Of a stretch of 64,000 bases of DNA, positions 9,573 to 22,100 are shown in pieces (within the stretch, counting starts at the first letter, position 1; each line of letters opens with the position of its first letter). Below the pieces are notes generated by a model. The model was given only the letters and a program-made list of their open reading frames with translations, searched no databases and was not told where the DNA came from. This DNA is from Nephromyces sp. MM_2019 (Eukaryota; Apicomplexa; Aconoidasida; Nephromycida), in contig JADHZB010001740.1 in assembly GCA_015657535.1 (NCBI GenBank), positions 16,759 through 80,758 of the forward strand. The letters run 5' to 3'. Position numbers and translations under genes: made by a program.

Positions 9573-12229
9573 GTCAGGTAGTGAATGTCTCACAGAGGAA
9601 GATGTAGCTTGCTCATTCGAGGAACAGCTTCGGATATCGGGCGATACTACGAAATAGTATACTGTATCATAAAAGAGGAGTACCTACCTTCCCCCTAAAA
9701 AGTTGTTCCAACAGAAGAAAGCAAGTACTGATGATCCGTAGGTATTCAAGTAGGGATTTTTCGTAGATTATGATTGCAACTTAAAAACCGCATGTTGCTC
9801 AAGAAGAGATAAGGCAGTCCACAGGAAAACAAGGCTGCACAAAGTATTGCAGCAAATATGACTGCGTACTGCTTGACCACAGATGATGGAGCGTTTTCCG
9901 CGCAGCAACAAAGGTTATGATCCGGTAATCGTAACATTACCGATTGTAAAAGTCTGTTATAAAGGAGGGAATAAAAGGCGTAAAGCCCACGAAGAACTAT
10001 CGGAAGACAAGATTTTAGCCGCTGCATAGCATGCAGTACACCAGGTTATGGACTACAATCAGGACTGTCACCCAGCAAACTCGTAGAGGTCCCGTGTTCA
10101 GCGGCAGGTAACCCTGCAGTCAACGCACAAACCTAAGGTGAGAGGATGGCTTTTGACTGTGCGGTGGATCCAGTTGTCATGGAACTCTTTCTCAATCAAT
10201 TGAATTCAGCTCGGTATCTAAACCGTTAGTCGAAATCTACTAGCATCCAACCCAAGTAAACTCAGCTCAGCATATCAACCTTCACTTGAACTCAGCTCAG
10301 CATATCAACCTTCACTTGAACTCAGCTCAGCATATCAACCTTCAATTGAACTCAGCTTAGCATCTAAACCAGCACCTTAGCTCGCTATTTGAAATGCCAA
10401 CCAACTGAACCCTTCGTCTAAATAATCCATCAATTGAGTACATTATCTCAACAACCACACGCAATCGCTATGTAGACCACGACTTGAACCGAGCATCTAA
10501 CCAAGAATATGAGCTTTTTACGCCAGCGAGCGTTGCGCTGAGTAACACGGGAGAAGAGCGAAGAGAGCAGCAATAGAAGCCTATAGAAACTGACGTTGTC
10601 AATAGCCGGTTATATATCCAATTATCTACCTTTACCCTCGAATTTTTGGGCGAGGGAAAACTAGGAGGCTAAATTCACCTATTGATCCTCTTCTAACAGA
10701 CCTTAACGGCCAAAGACTATCCGGAGTGCGCGAATCAAGCTGGCCGACAGATTCCTCGACTTGATCGGCTCACCTGGAGTTTATTATGCATTGCTAAGTC
10801 TTCGTGCTGCTAAGATCTCCGACTAGTCAGTCAAAAAGTTACCAACAAAGTAGGAAGAGCTCTCAGGATAAAGGGCCTGTTGTGGATATATCTTACGCAG
10901 AGTACCAGAAGCACATCGAATACAAAATAGCAGTCTCCAGAAAATCTAGTATCTCCAGCCATCTGCTGTAGTTGCCTCATATTTCTAACATTGTCTATTA
11001 ACACTACTTATAATAGAATTGCCTCGAAGACAGCTAACCGTGCAGTAAGCTCCGTGAAACTTCATCAAGTAGTCCTACTTTGGATATTCATAACCCGTTA
11101 AAAAATAGCCACCCTGTAGCATCCATCACCGTGTTATCACTTACAAGCACGCAAAACCTTGAATGGGCATCTATTCCGGCTTCCTAACTGCACCATTAAC
11201 GACACTAGGGGCCATCCATAGTGCTCAATATTCAAGTCTTTCACAAGGAAAAACACATAAATCCAGCGTATAGGACCTAAAACTTCCTCGTATAGGTCAA
11301 AGCATTGTTAGTTTTAGCGACTAATAACCACCAGACGATAACAAAACACTAATCAAATAAAGCTAAAATGCGTTCAAATATCATATTTTGTATTACCAGA
11401 TGCAAAATATTAGCTTTCCGTAAGTTGGGATAAAAGTTTAGGAGTAGCAACAAATCGTAAGTTCCTATTCAATCCTCATGTTTCATCTTTAGTCTATACT
11501 AACATTGAAGGGTAAAATTTCGTATCCCGCACAAGGAGAATCACACAGAGAGCTCAAAAATGAATAAGCTGCGATCTAGGCTGGCTCCATTCGGGATTTA
11601 AAGTTAAACTATATAATTTTTCGCCAGTTTTGAGTAAACAGTTAACAGGATAAGCTAAAAAACAAAGGAAACCTCTGAATATATAGTTTAGCAAGGAACT
11701 AAAAAACGTACATATTTCTGTGGAAAGAATATTGAAAATGATCTGAATTTTATGGTAGATGTAGCAGCAAGTTTGGCAAAACTTATGCAAAACAATCAAC
11801 GTTGAGATTATTTATATTCATATAAAAAGGTATTGTTAAAATACTACAGACACGCTAATTAAGCATTAATAAACTATGGAGCCTTCAGGTATGAAAGAAA
11901 ATCTGATAAGGGGATACAACAATATTTTTTACGTAACCAAAAGCAACCAGAGTCTCATAAGCCATTAAATGACAAGCAGGTAAATTCTGTAGCAGCCAGA
12001 GCAAGCATGGGCGCTATAGTCCAATGCTATAAGAATAATATCATGATAGCAACAGGTACAGTAATAACGCATAAATCATCCCTTGCTACCAGCATATGAG
12101 CTGCGTAATCCAAAATCGTATTGTCATCAGATATTAAACCACTGAAAGGAAGCATAATCGTAGTTAAAATTAAGCTGCAGCCGTATTAAGTGGGCAGTAG
12201 AACCCTAATGTGATATAATTTTTTCTGTT
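9573..12229. other. No gene supported; possible short membrane-protein frame
   Basis: An open minus-strand frame at 9746-10027 (93 aa, ATG, with hydrophobic stretch YAVIFAAILCAALFSC) could be a small membrane protein, but it has no family signal. A 30-bp repeat lies at 10261-10371. CCCTCG and CGAGGG near 10635-10660 can form a hairpin. The rest is AT-rich with no convincing exon on either strand. Confidence 0.4.
10261..10371. repeat. 30-bp tandem repeat, 3.7 copies
   Basis: CTCAGCTCAGCATATCAACC plus TTCACTTGAA is repeated at 10261, 10291 and 10321 with one C-to-A change, then a diverged partial copy from 10351. Weaker relatives (ACTCAGC, CATCTAAACC) occur on both sides, so an older, larger array has decayed here. 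Confidence 0.9.
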
Positions 12230-15042
12230 TCAGCAAAAGAAATTTTTACAATCCTTCAGGCTATAGCCGTGAAGGACAGAGGAAAATATATTAACGCACT
12301 CCTGCCTAAGAGAAGTAGCATTTCCAGAGAGTGGAACAGCACAATTCAGCGTAATTAAAAAATCCGCACGATAACCTGAAAAACACGAATAGAAAAAGCC
12401 TGAAATTGGACTTTAAAAATAAAATCATTTGAGTTAATAAAGACCTATATGACGGGCAAAACCTCCTAAACGTGTAGGGTTGAAATTTAAAAAAATTAGG
12501 CAACATGCAACAGAGGACACACGTTACCAAAGAATTACAAGTAGAGGTCTGAAACTTAAAAAATTCTACTTAAACTACTAGTCACAAAAAAACCATCTCA
12601 TAGCCATCAAAACGGAAAAGCCTCGGCTCAAAATTGCACTCAGTTTTAAAATGATATCAAAGTTTTTGAATATGCGCAAAAATGGATGAATAGCAGATAC
12701 CGGCATTCATTTTGTACAAGCGTACCGGCAAGGCGAAGGATAGCAATAAAAATCAAAACTTCTCCAGATTTGATCTGGTTCTCATCCATCGTATTCACGG
12801 GATATCGATGCGTTCCTTCCAAAAAGATTTTCGTATACCCATGGCTGAAATAGCAGATATTAGAAGCTCAACTAGTAACAGGCATTCGTGAAGATTACAT
12901 TAGCTTCCAAAAAATATCGCAAAATGCTAGGAAAAGATTGTATCTCACAATACATATATATCGTTTAGTAACATAGAACAACAAAGTTTTGACCCTTAAG
13001 TTCCAGGTTACGCCTAGGTCTCTCAAACGTGATATTAAGACATTTAAAGTTATATTATGCCAGGGAAACCAAAATTTTGTAACAAGGAAACATTTCCCAA
13101 AATCTTAAATGATAAACAAATAAAAAAATACATTTTCGTATACAAGTACGCCATCTACACGGCTATATCATAACTATAGCATGAAAATGACGCAAAAATT
13201 GGGTTTCAGTACTATTATTTACCTATCTAAAAGGGGCATATCATCCTCACTTAGAAATTTGGTGCTTAATATTTGATATTCTGGGGCTTGGCATTCCGTA
13301 GTTAGATCCTTGAAAAAGTATCTGCGGGAAAAAAAGAATTAATAAAATGGAAATAGACAATACTAAAAATAATAGCACCGAAAAAAAATTGTTGCGAGTA
13401 ATATAACTCTTTATCAAGCCTACTGTACACTGAGCAAAAATAGGCAACCTATTGGTAATGCCCTGCGGATCATGGTTATTATATCCAACGTTAATTCAGC
13501 TTACACAATATAAAGCCATTCAACTCAAAGTGCCTAATAACAATGTTCATTCGGTAGAAAATAGTAAATTTACGTTACGTCTGAAAATCAATATAGTTTT
13601 AGGCATTTTTCTTACAAACATTAGCAGTTCCTGCTTAAATCACATTTATTCATAGGATTCATTATTATAAAAAGATACTCTTCAACGAGGGAAATGCCTT
13701 AATATGGTATATAACTTTAGGGTTCAATTATGATGCTTGAACAACTACTATACAGAAGATTCATAGGAAAGTATTCCTGCTATATATCTACCATAGATAC
13801 TAAATTTAAACCATAAATTTCTGAAGCTGAAGATGATTTCAAGCGCCATTCTTAAAGCACTGGAATATGAAAAGAATCACGGTAACACAATCAGAGCTGC
13901 AAAAATACCCATTTTGAAATTGCTTAAAAATACCAATGGAATTTCCTTATTGCAAGAGTACACAGAACGGCTTAAGTATACAAAGGAACTATATTATCCA
14001 TAAATTCTTGATAGAACAAATTTTTTACATATGCTTAGTCTCATTACTGTGCGGAATAAGTATAGAGAGGATAAAAAGTAAATATGATGTTCGCTTTGAT
14101 TGTAGATAGGATATTCGTAATAAGCACGATAGCAAAAGGACGAAGCGATTAAAAAAATCTAACAAAAGGCGAGATAAATTTTCCGCTTGAACAGCGTTTA
14201 TTGAAATACTCATAATGCCCAAGGGACACCGGTCAGTGCCTCCCCGGGTAATACAACCAACTGAGCGGCCATAAAAATTTGCGAAATATGTCTACGCTGA
14301 ATTCATAAAATCCAGCTCTTCAATGCAAGGCCTACTCTGCTGCGTCTTCATCTTTAACTGAGGCTTGGTATTCGAGGACTTCAAATATTAAGGAAATAAT
14401 ACCTCTCGTATCCATGAAAACTTCCTGATGATCCGGAACTGGACGAATAGTACTGAATAACATAATTTTAATGCAGGCAGTTTATCCACTTACAAGGACT
14501 ACCAAAAGGCTCATATCAGTCATATTGCCGAGTGCAACATGATGAGATTCCAAAATTACAAGTTTATCACAGGTGCTCATTGAGCAATCAATAACTTCTG
14601 GCTTTGAAGTGATGGAAAATCATCTTGGTCAGGAAAATAATGTAGCAATTATCATTAAGAAAGAAGGCTATGTGCGAAGCAAAGCAGCACTGGCTACTGA
14701 AATAGTAACAATGTCACCAAATAGTAAATGAAGCAATGCGACCAAAAAGAGCCTGAAGACTAAATAATCGAGCACGTAGGAAGGGAAACAAACACTTCGC
14801 TTAAAAAAAGGACTATAAACTCTAAACTGAATTATATGCCTTAAGGTCGAGGTCCAACAAAACTAACACCCCATGTGACAGCGCAGTTCAAAGTTAGTAG
14901 TGAATCACGCAAGGCATCAGTCTCTAGTACTGCTAATTACGTAGCTCTATGCATACCTCACATCTTGGAAATCAGGGGGTAGTACACACTCCATAGCCCC
15001 ACCAAATAAAGGAACCTTTTTGTAATCTGCAGGTAGAACCAT
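12230..15042 (-). CDS. MOG1: MOG1/RANGRF-type Ran-binding protein, complete
   Basis: MOG1 binds the GTPase Ran and releases its nucleotide, helping nuclear protein import. Five phased exons: 15042-14957, 14452-14336, 13321-13223, 12844-12726 and 12375-12230 (TGA). They encode 188 residues, the usual length. In order: PLFGGAMECVLPPDFQDVS, then TIRPVPDHQEVF (the conserved acidic-patch motif, about residues 30-41), YFFKDL, the strand VLIFIAILRLAG, and YRADFLITLN near residue 145, matching the family end motif TDxLITxNxP. All four junctions (AG|T, GA|A, AG|C, G|GT) restore codons. The start ATG opens the frame just before the conserved core. A short unrelated open frame (around 14498-14600) lies in intron 1 and does not join in phase. 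Identity is firm; expression is not shown. Confidence 0.93.
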
Positions 15043-18000
15043 TGCCCTCGCATGAGTATTCCAAAATAATGCCAAAATTTGAAAGATATGCCGTTTTTCA
15101 CCAAGAAGTAACGTTGCCTACGGGTCCTCTAATACTAGGAAAAAGACCTAATTTCGGTTGCACAATGGTCTTCCGGCATGCATATTAAATAGTCTTAACA
15201 TACGGTGAACCAAACATTTTGAGTAAGTGAGCGCTTCAAAACGCGTAACTTCTATAAGACTAGTTAGCTCATTCCTTTGCAAAAAAAAGTTTGCTATCGT
15301 GCCATCAAAGTGTTCCGATTATAAAAAAAAGGCGGGAGAGAAGCACATAAAAAGCGGGACAGAGCTATTCCGCACAACCGAAATTACTAAAGGCTTTTTT
15401 TTGCCCCGCTTTCCATCGCGGTACTGACTAAGGGCTCTGCCGTGATCGGTCCTGGATACTTTTCTTCGACTACTTTACGGCTTTATGTCCCGAGCATGAT
15501 ATCCCCGCTGCCCCGGCGGATAGTTCAAGTAGCAAGCTCAAGGTTTAGACATCACACAAACCGGAGGATGCGCATGATTAGTGACATTTTTACAGCTATA
15601 TCTAGGCAGTTTCTCGTATGTGCTCAAGCTGCTTTACTTCGGCTTCCAAGCGGTTCAGTTCAGGCGCTGATATCATTTGCTAGGGTGCAATTGTTTCATT
15701 TGAATTAACGGGATAATACTTTCTTGCACCCTGGAGTACTGCCAGAACACACGTTAAAAACCTTGTCCACCGGAAGCTGTCCTATCTGGCCTTACGAGTT
15801 ATTATATCATAGTTCCATAAATAAAGCGATAGCAAACGCAGGAGACTCGTCTGGATCTTCAACCAAGCAGCTGTGCCATCGTAGCCTAATGCACTGGCAT
15901 TCCACAAGGCAAGCAAGCTGCTAGGATTACATAAATTACCGAGCGGAACCAATCCTAACCGGCAAGTATTTCTCTAGGTAAATAGGTTTCTCATAGAATT
16001 AAAGCAGAAAGGGGAAATTCTATATAATTTTTGCTTTATTTTCTTCAATCTGCTACAGTCGTGATGCTGCTTCCTACAAGCAATCGCCTTTTTTGCACGG
16101 TTAATTACGGTGGCCTCTAATACTTCCTGCAAGCATAGTTTACCGTACATCCGAGCTATTCAAGCATAAATATCAGCAGTGGGTCTTATTCCATGACAGC
16201 TAATAGCTTCCCCAAGAACTCATTGCGTGTATTTGAAGCTGGTAGTTAAGCTTACCAATTAGATGAATGCCTAGCATGAGGCAATAGAATATGGTAATAA
16301 TTCCATATTTCTAGCTGACCACGTAAAAACAATATCGTTGCTTGGAAAATATAGCTATAGGCACTAGCGCATGGGGACCTACGCTCGTTTTCACAGTTAT
16401 GAATGCTACAAATACCTCAAAGCTACACTCATATGAGCGCGACGTTGATAGCAAAACTAGCGAAGTACTGTCACGTGTTTAACTAAGTAGGAATGGAACA
16501 GTCCTATTAAAAACCTCACGAGAAATGACCAAGATTTTTATTCTTATCCAGCGATTAGACATACCAATTAGACGATAAAATTTATTTCCTGACCACAGCG
16601 CGACACCACCACATGACGTCCATGATAGGGCGAATAAAGGAACCAGTCTCCAATGAAGCTGTTGTAATTCCCTCTAATACTGGTTCCGTTTTACTCAATT
16701 CATCCCCCTTATCAAAAAGCTCCTAATTAAGTGGTTTAAATTTAGATCTATCCGCCATACAAATCTATACCAACGGAAATAAGACAGATCTAAGACATGC
16801 TTCTCTAGTTTTCGTAGCGTGTTATCCTTGTAGCACTCCCTAAAAGAACATATTTTGAGCAAAACTCTTCGCTTTTCTATCTAAATCATGCCATCCGTGC
16901 AAGGTACCACGCTAGGTAATTTGCATGTCATCTGATTCGTTTCATTCCTGCGCAATCCACAGGGGACTACCAACCATCCTCTTAATGCCATCAAAGCCTA
17001 TTTAATCTGCAATAACCAATACCTTCTCGGTTGCACCAAAAAAATGATATGTCGTAATTGAAGATGGAATTTTCCGCGATGGGGAGCGCTGAGATAGCAT
17101 AGCTTTGGAAGGTGGTCGTTCCCATGCTGCAAAGATAATTCAAGCAGCATTACACGTAGTATTCAAAAATCGAAAAAAGATGGAATGTAAGAGTAGCGAT
17201 CAAACTTAAGTTTGTTCGAGTGGTAGGAACCATAAGACATATGCAAAGAATACCGTTGAGCATACACACGTTGCTCCAGCGGTGGATGACCACCAAAGTG
17301 CAGTAGAAAAGTCACAGTACAGCGGAAAGTTCAAGTATCACTGTTTTTTACAATCAAGTGCGTTTTGGGACACAAAAAGGTAACAATAAGCTGCAGGCGT
17401 TGAATTTTTCTGCCTGCTCATTCAGTAATAGGAACAGCTTAATCGAAGCGGCCGGGGGTCTTTTCATCAGAATTTCGCTGGAACACTATGCTACTCTTTT
17501 CAATCAAATCTACTACGCGTAAAGCCATGGATCTAAGCAATGGACAATAAAATTAAAGTCTTTCATCCTAGTTCTTGCATATCCTATTGCTTTTATAAGA
17601 CTAGTGCACGGGTGAACACATTTTTAAAAGTGTTTAATAAAAGGTAAACCAATTTCTCATTTGGTAACTCATAGTTATCCAACTCAGCATGACTATCAAA
17701 CGCCGGTGCGTAATTCCACTATCATGGAAATGTAGGCTGTCTAATAAACCAAGTAAAACAAAAATACCCTTTGATACGCTAATCAAGTGACGGATTCTTT
17801 TTCCTCAAGCTGAGAAGCATTCTCTATCCGAAGCTTCATAAAATTATATCAATGAAGCAGGCGTCATAGCCTTTTCAACAAGACTCACTGCCAAGAGACC
17901 ATCAGAAAGTTTCCAGGATACCCATCCTTATGCAAATTCAACACTTTCTTCGTAAGCTTTCTTTTGTGACAACTACGAAGGCCCAAACGTCTTATGGTTT

Positions 18001-19174
18001 CCAACCAAACTCCCATAAATTCCCCACCTTTTAATTAGTGATTTTCCCGGATTTTTCAACACGAAAAAAGCCATGGAAATTCATGCTATATACGCCTTGC
18101 AAAGAATCCAATACATCACCGCAAACAAATGGGGGAAAATTCATTGCCAAAAAGAGTTTTGCTAAAGCCATATTCAAGTATCTATACATGGGATTTTTTT
18201 CCAAAAAATTAAATACAAATGTTATTATAAACTAGAAAAACGAAACAAGAGGATGCTCGATCACATTTAATATCGTAGCCATAGTTTTCATTTTAATTCT
18301 TTATATGCTAAAAGTTAAGCAGCACGCACAAATACAATGAAGCAACATACGAGTGGAAAATTTCGAAAGTAAAGACTGCAAATATATATTTGAAATTAAG
18401 GTAAAAATAACAAGTTGGTCATTCAAGGAGGTATATTCTAAAATATCAACTCTTTAAAAAATGTTTTAAGTGGCATGAACGTCGAAAGTAAGTCGCTTTT
18501 TACCAAAAATGGAAACACGAATATTCTAAGAGTAAATTGACTACAGAGAATCTTTCAAGAATATTGTCTATTGCCATAAGTACAGTATTTGAGTCACTGC
18601 AAGCAGACTGTAAGCATCTGGCTACATTAGAAAAAAAACTATTTTCCTAGATAAGAGACAGCGATAACTATAAGCATCGCGGGGAAATCGAGACCTACGA
18701 GACTCAAAAAAATTAATGAAACAATAAAGGAGCCTCATAGGATCAATAAATCACGCCTTTAGAGTGGGGAAAGTCCAGTGTCCAGCTGACGAAATGACCC
18801 ATAAAAGCACTGAAAGCAGCGAGTCATTTTAAAGCCACGATGAAACAGTAAATCCAAAAAATTAATTTTTAGTATCAAATTGATTCTACACATAGAACTT
18901 CAATATAGGTCAAAGAGTAGTTGCACAATCTCAGGAAACATCACTAATCTAGTACGGAATTTATCCAAAATTGAAAGATTTCAACACCAAGTCACTCCAG
19001 GGCCAAAACTTGAGGATATTTTATTTGATTTATTAGTTTTTACAAACACTTTTTCCAAAAAAATCCAAAATTTTCCAGCCAAATACCAATCTAAAAAATC
19101 AATGATACTTGCAATAAAAAGTAAGAATGTTCCAAGTACCCACCTGTTACGGAAGAAAACACAAGTAGTTATTT
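15043..19174 (-). other. Unresolved minus-strand gene(s): coding-like exons not joinable
   Basis: Several minus-strand stretches have splice-site borders and protein-like composition but no closed model. About 17948-17889 has KVLNLHKDGYPGNFLMVSW before a strong GTGAGT donor. About 17130-17000 has MGTTTFQSYAISALPIAENS, which would join the former in phase. From 16722 down there is ELFDKGDELSKTEPVLEGI. From about 16129 there is EVLEATVINRAKKAI. About 15915-15800 has LWNASALGYDGTAAWLK, then a possible last exon ending with TAG near 15710. They could belong to one or two genes between the M18 gene and MOG1. The 16.7 and 15.9 kb pieces vaguely recall glycolipid-transfer-protein helices, which I do not claim. 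Confidence 0.3.
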
Positions 19175-22100
19175 CTAAAATGTAAACATGATATCTTCAC
19201 GGAAGCAGATAATGAAGAGTGAGCTCAGCGATTTTTCTGCTTTGCATCCACATACCTCCAAAAACTTGACCAAGGATACAATGTCCCTCGTTCCACATAA
19301 TTCACGGCAGGAATGCATGGCCAACTGGGGAATACCAAGATCGATTCCCCTTAATCCTGTAAAAAGCAAAATTAAAGCAAATCCTGAAAGTAGAAAAATC
19401 CCTTAACTTCGCATCAATTTGAATGCTGAAATATACCAAACTAAAAACTTTGAAGATCAATTATACATCACTAAAAAAAAACAGTGCTGCAGAGAAAGGT
19501 GCTATAGTGAAAGCAAATGCATACTTCTATTTTTACCAGATATTATTGTTTACAGCAAGAAAACTAAAATTACAAACAATAAACACCCAGTACAGCATCA
19601 GAAAAGTAGACTATCTACATATTTCCCCATAAATTTTGTGCCAAAATCATAAAAAGTTGGGCAAAATAAAAAAATCTTTTTACCTAATTTTGTGGCCAGC
19701 AGGGGTCCAACAGTGCTACCGCCTCTCATGTCATTCCGTAGGATAAAGTCCTGCAACTTTACCCCCGATAAGCGAGCTAGCTCTTTAGCTAAGACGCTTC
19801 CCGTTAAATCAGTGCAATAAGCAGCATTGGGGCTATACTTTACAACGATACCCTGAAAAAATCCGCAGCAGGCAGAATAATCGAGAAAATGCAGAAACCT
19901 TTTCAGAAACTACAAAAGGCCAACACGTAACAATTAAAAAATTGAAAGAGAATAGAAATTAAATACACTGAAGAGCACACCTCGTGAATACGGATTTTGT
20001 GATTCGCCTCATGCTTGCTAGCATAGTTTGGATGGGTAGCATGTGCCGTATCCTGAAAGAATTTTTCAGTAAAAAACAAGATATCCTGTAAAACTTCAAT
20101 AAAACAAATGGAAAAAGGAACTTGTGTGCGTGTAGTTTCACCAACATTAAGATTAGCGATACTCCCAAACTTCTATACTAATAAAAGCGACTAAAACGCA
20201 AACTGTGTGCGTATCATTTCACCAACATTAAAATTAGCGATACCTCCAAATATCTGCGCTAATAAAAGCTACTGAATACATAAAACTAAAAAATTCCTCA
20301 TAAAAAACTTGTTCCTTAACTCTTTTGATCCTTTTTAGCAACCGCTTTTGTGTTTATATCTGCCTAAAAATCAATGCTTATGACTACGTAAAAACCAAGT
20401 GAAGAGCATTATAAGCGCACACGCATTAATACTGAAATTGATGCACCAACAAGAAGATGAGTTTTTTCAAAAATTACTGAGTGGTAATAACAAACAAGGT
20501 GCAGAAATAATATTGAAATCAGCGTCACAAATTACACATACATCATAAATTTCAACTCTTGAGAGACACTATTTTGCCAATAGGAGATTCTAAATAAAAA
20601 GGGGGTGGCCTCGCATGAAGCAGACTCTCTCTACAAGTCTCTCCAAAAGAGCTTGGAATCATAATCTTCACAAGTTATTCGGCGGAGCTCAATTTTTACA
20701 AAAAAGTTAAACTTACCGAACTAATTAAAAAGGAGCGAGACATCAGCATTGGAAAGTTATCAATGGAAGTCAGAGAACCGCATATTTTCTGTAGCCATGA
20801 CTAATCAAGAAAGAAGCGACGAGAGAGGAAAAATCATTGTAAGTGCATCATCAAACTGCTGCAATTTTTTATTTGCAAACTAAAAATTCGTATTTAAAAA
20901 AAATTGAGAACAATTATCAATTTTTCATAAAGGTTGATAGGTGTACATACATCAATAGCAAATCCTCTAAGATCTTCAATGCTCGGACGAGCAACAAAAT
21001 ATTCAGTGAAATTTCTACATACACGCTTCAGGCATTAGATCACGCAGATTTAGAACCGTGCAATTCACTAGAAACTAAACCACTTTTTTTATCGGTTTCA
21101 CACGTAAAGCCTCGGAAAAAAAATTCAAAACTCTGTAGACTTGAAGATTTCCTTCAGTTTTGAGAAATAAATCAAAATTTGCAGCTTAAATCTTAAAAAT
21201 AATCTAAAAATATGCCTTTTGTCATAAATATTGCAGTTAAATTTACTGCAAAAAAATGTGGTAAGGAATTTATGATTGCTATATATTCGCAGAATATCTT
21301 CAAGTATATGGTAAGCGAGAGGGGTAATATAAACAGAAAAAATTCGAATTTCACTGCATCTAGTCACCACAGTTTTATTTTTTTGTGAAAACTCAAAATA
21401 TTACAGTTTTCTTTGCAGCTTAATCACTTATTGATATTGTATATTATTTTGTACTAATATAAAAGCATTTTAAATACTTGAGAACCTGTGAGGTTGACAT
21501 ATAGCTATTACCCTGCCAGATCTATTATGAGATATGCATATCTTGCTGTTGCAAACCCTTTGACAATTCTTCTTTATGAAACGACTACCTGTAAAGTTTC
21601 CGCCATTGCGCCAACAAACGAACCGGAACCAACTTCTTCATGATCGAACGCAACGGAAACACATATGTCTGACCCTGTCGAAGACTTTTCGACATGTTGG
21701 ATAAGTGCAGAAAAGGAGGCAAACACACTGGTAAGATTATCTATCCGAGCGGACTCAATAAACTCTTCATAAATTCCACATAATCTGCTCTCCTGCAACG
21801 AAATATCACAGGCAGAAGATTAATATGCTACCTACGCTTCAAAAAGCTATAAAATTGTGCTTTCGCTTTAACAAAAGCTTAGAAAGAAAAAGAAGGGGAA
21901 TAAGGAGAAGGAGAAGAGGGAAAGGATAAGAAGAACCAAAAGAAAACAAAGAAAAAACAAAAAAAGAAAATAGTGCACGTCACGTGACTATAATGAAGAC
22001 ACATCTCTAAATGAACTATAGCAAATTTTGAGTTATCTTACTAAACACCTCTGATATGATCTTCATTGCAATCATATTCGCTGCTTCAAGCTCAGAGCTA

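Noticed and set aside
14490..14600. Minus-strand frame DKLVILESHHVALGNMTDMS with a good GTAAGT donor, directly upstream of MOG1 exon 2
   Set aside because: It does not join MOG1 exon 2 in phase, whereas the exon at 15042-14957 does and carries the expected LFGGA motif. The frame therefore lies within MOG1 intron 1.
17889..17948. KDGYPGN looks like the DGEEGYPGN motif of aldose 1-epimerases
   Set aside because: No other epimerase motif (such as NHTYFNL or the LHGG region) is found at the expected positions on this strand.
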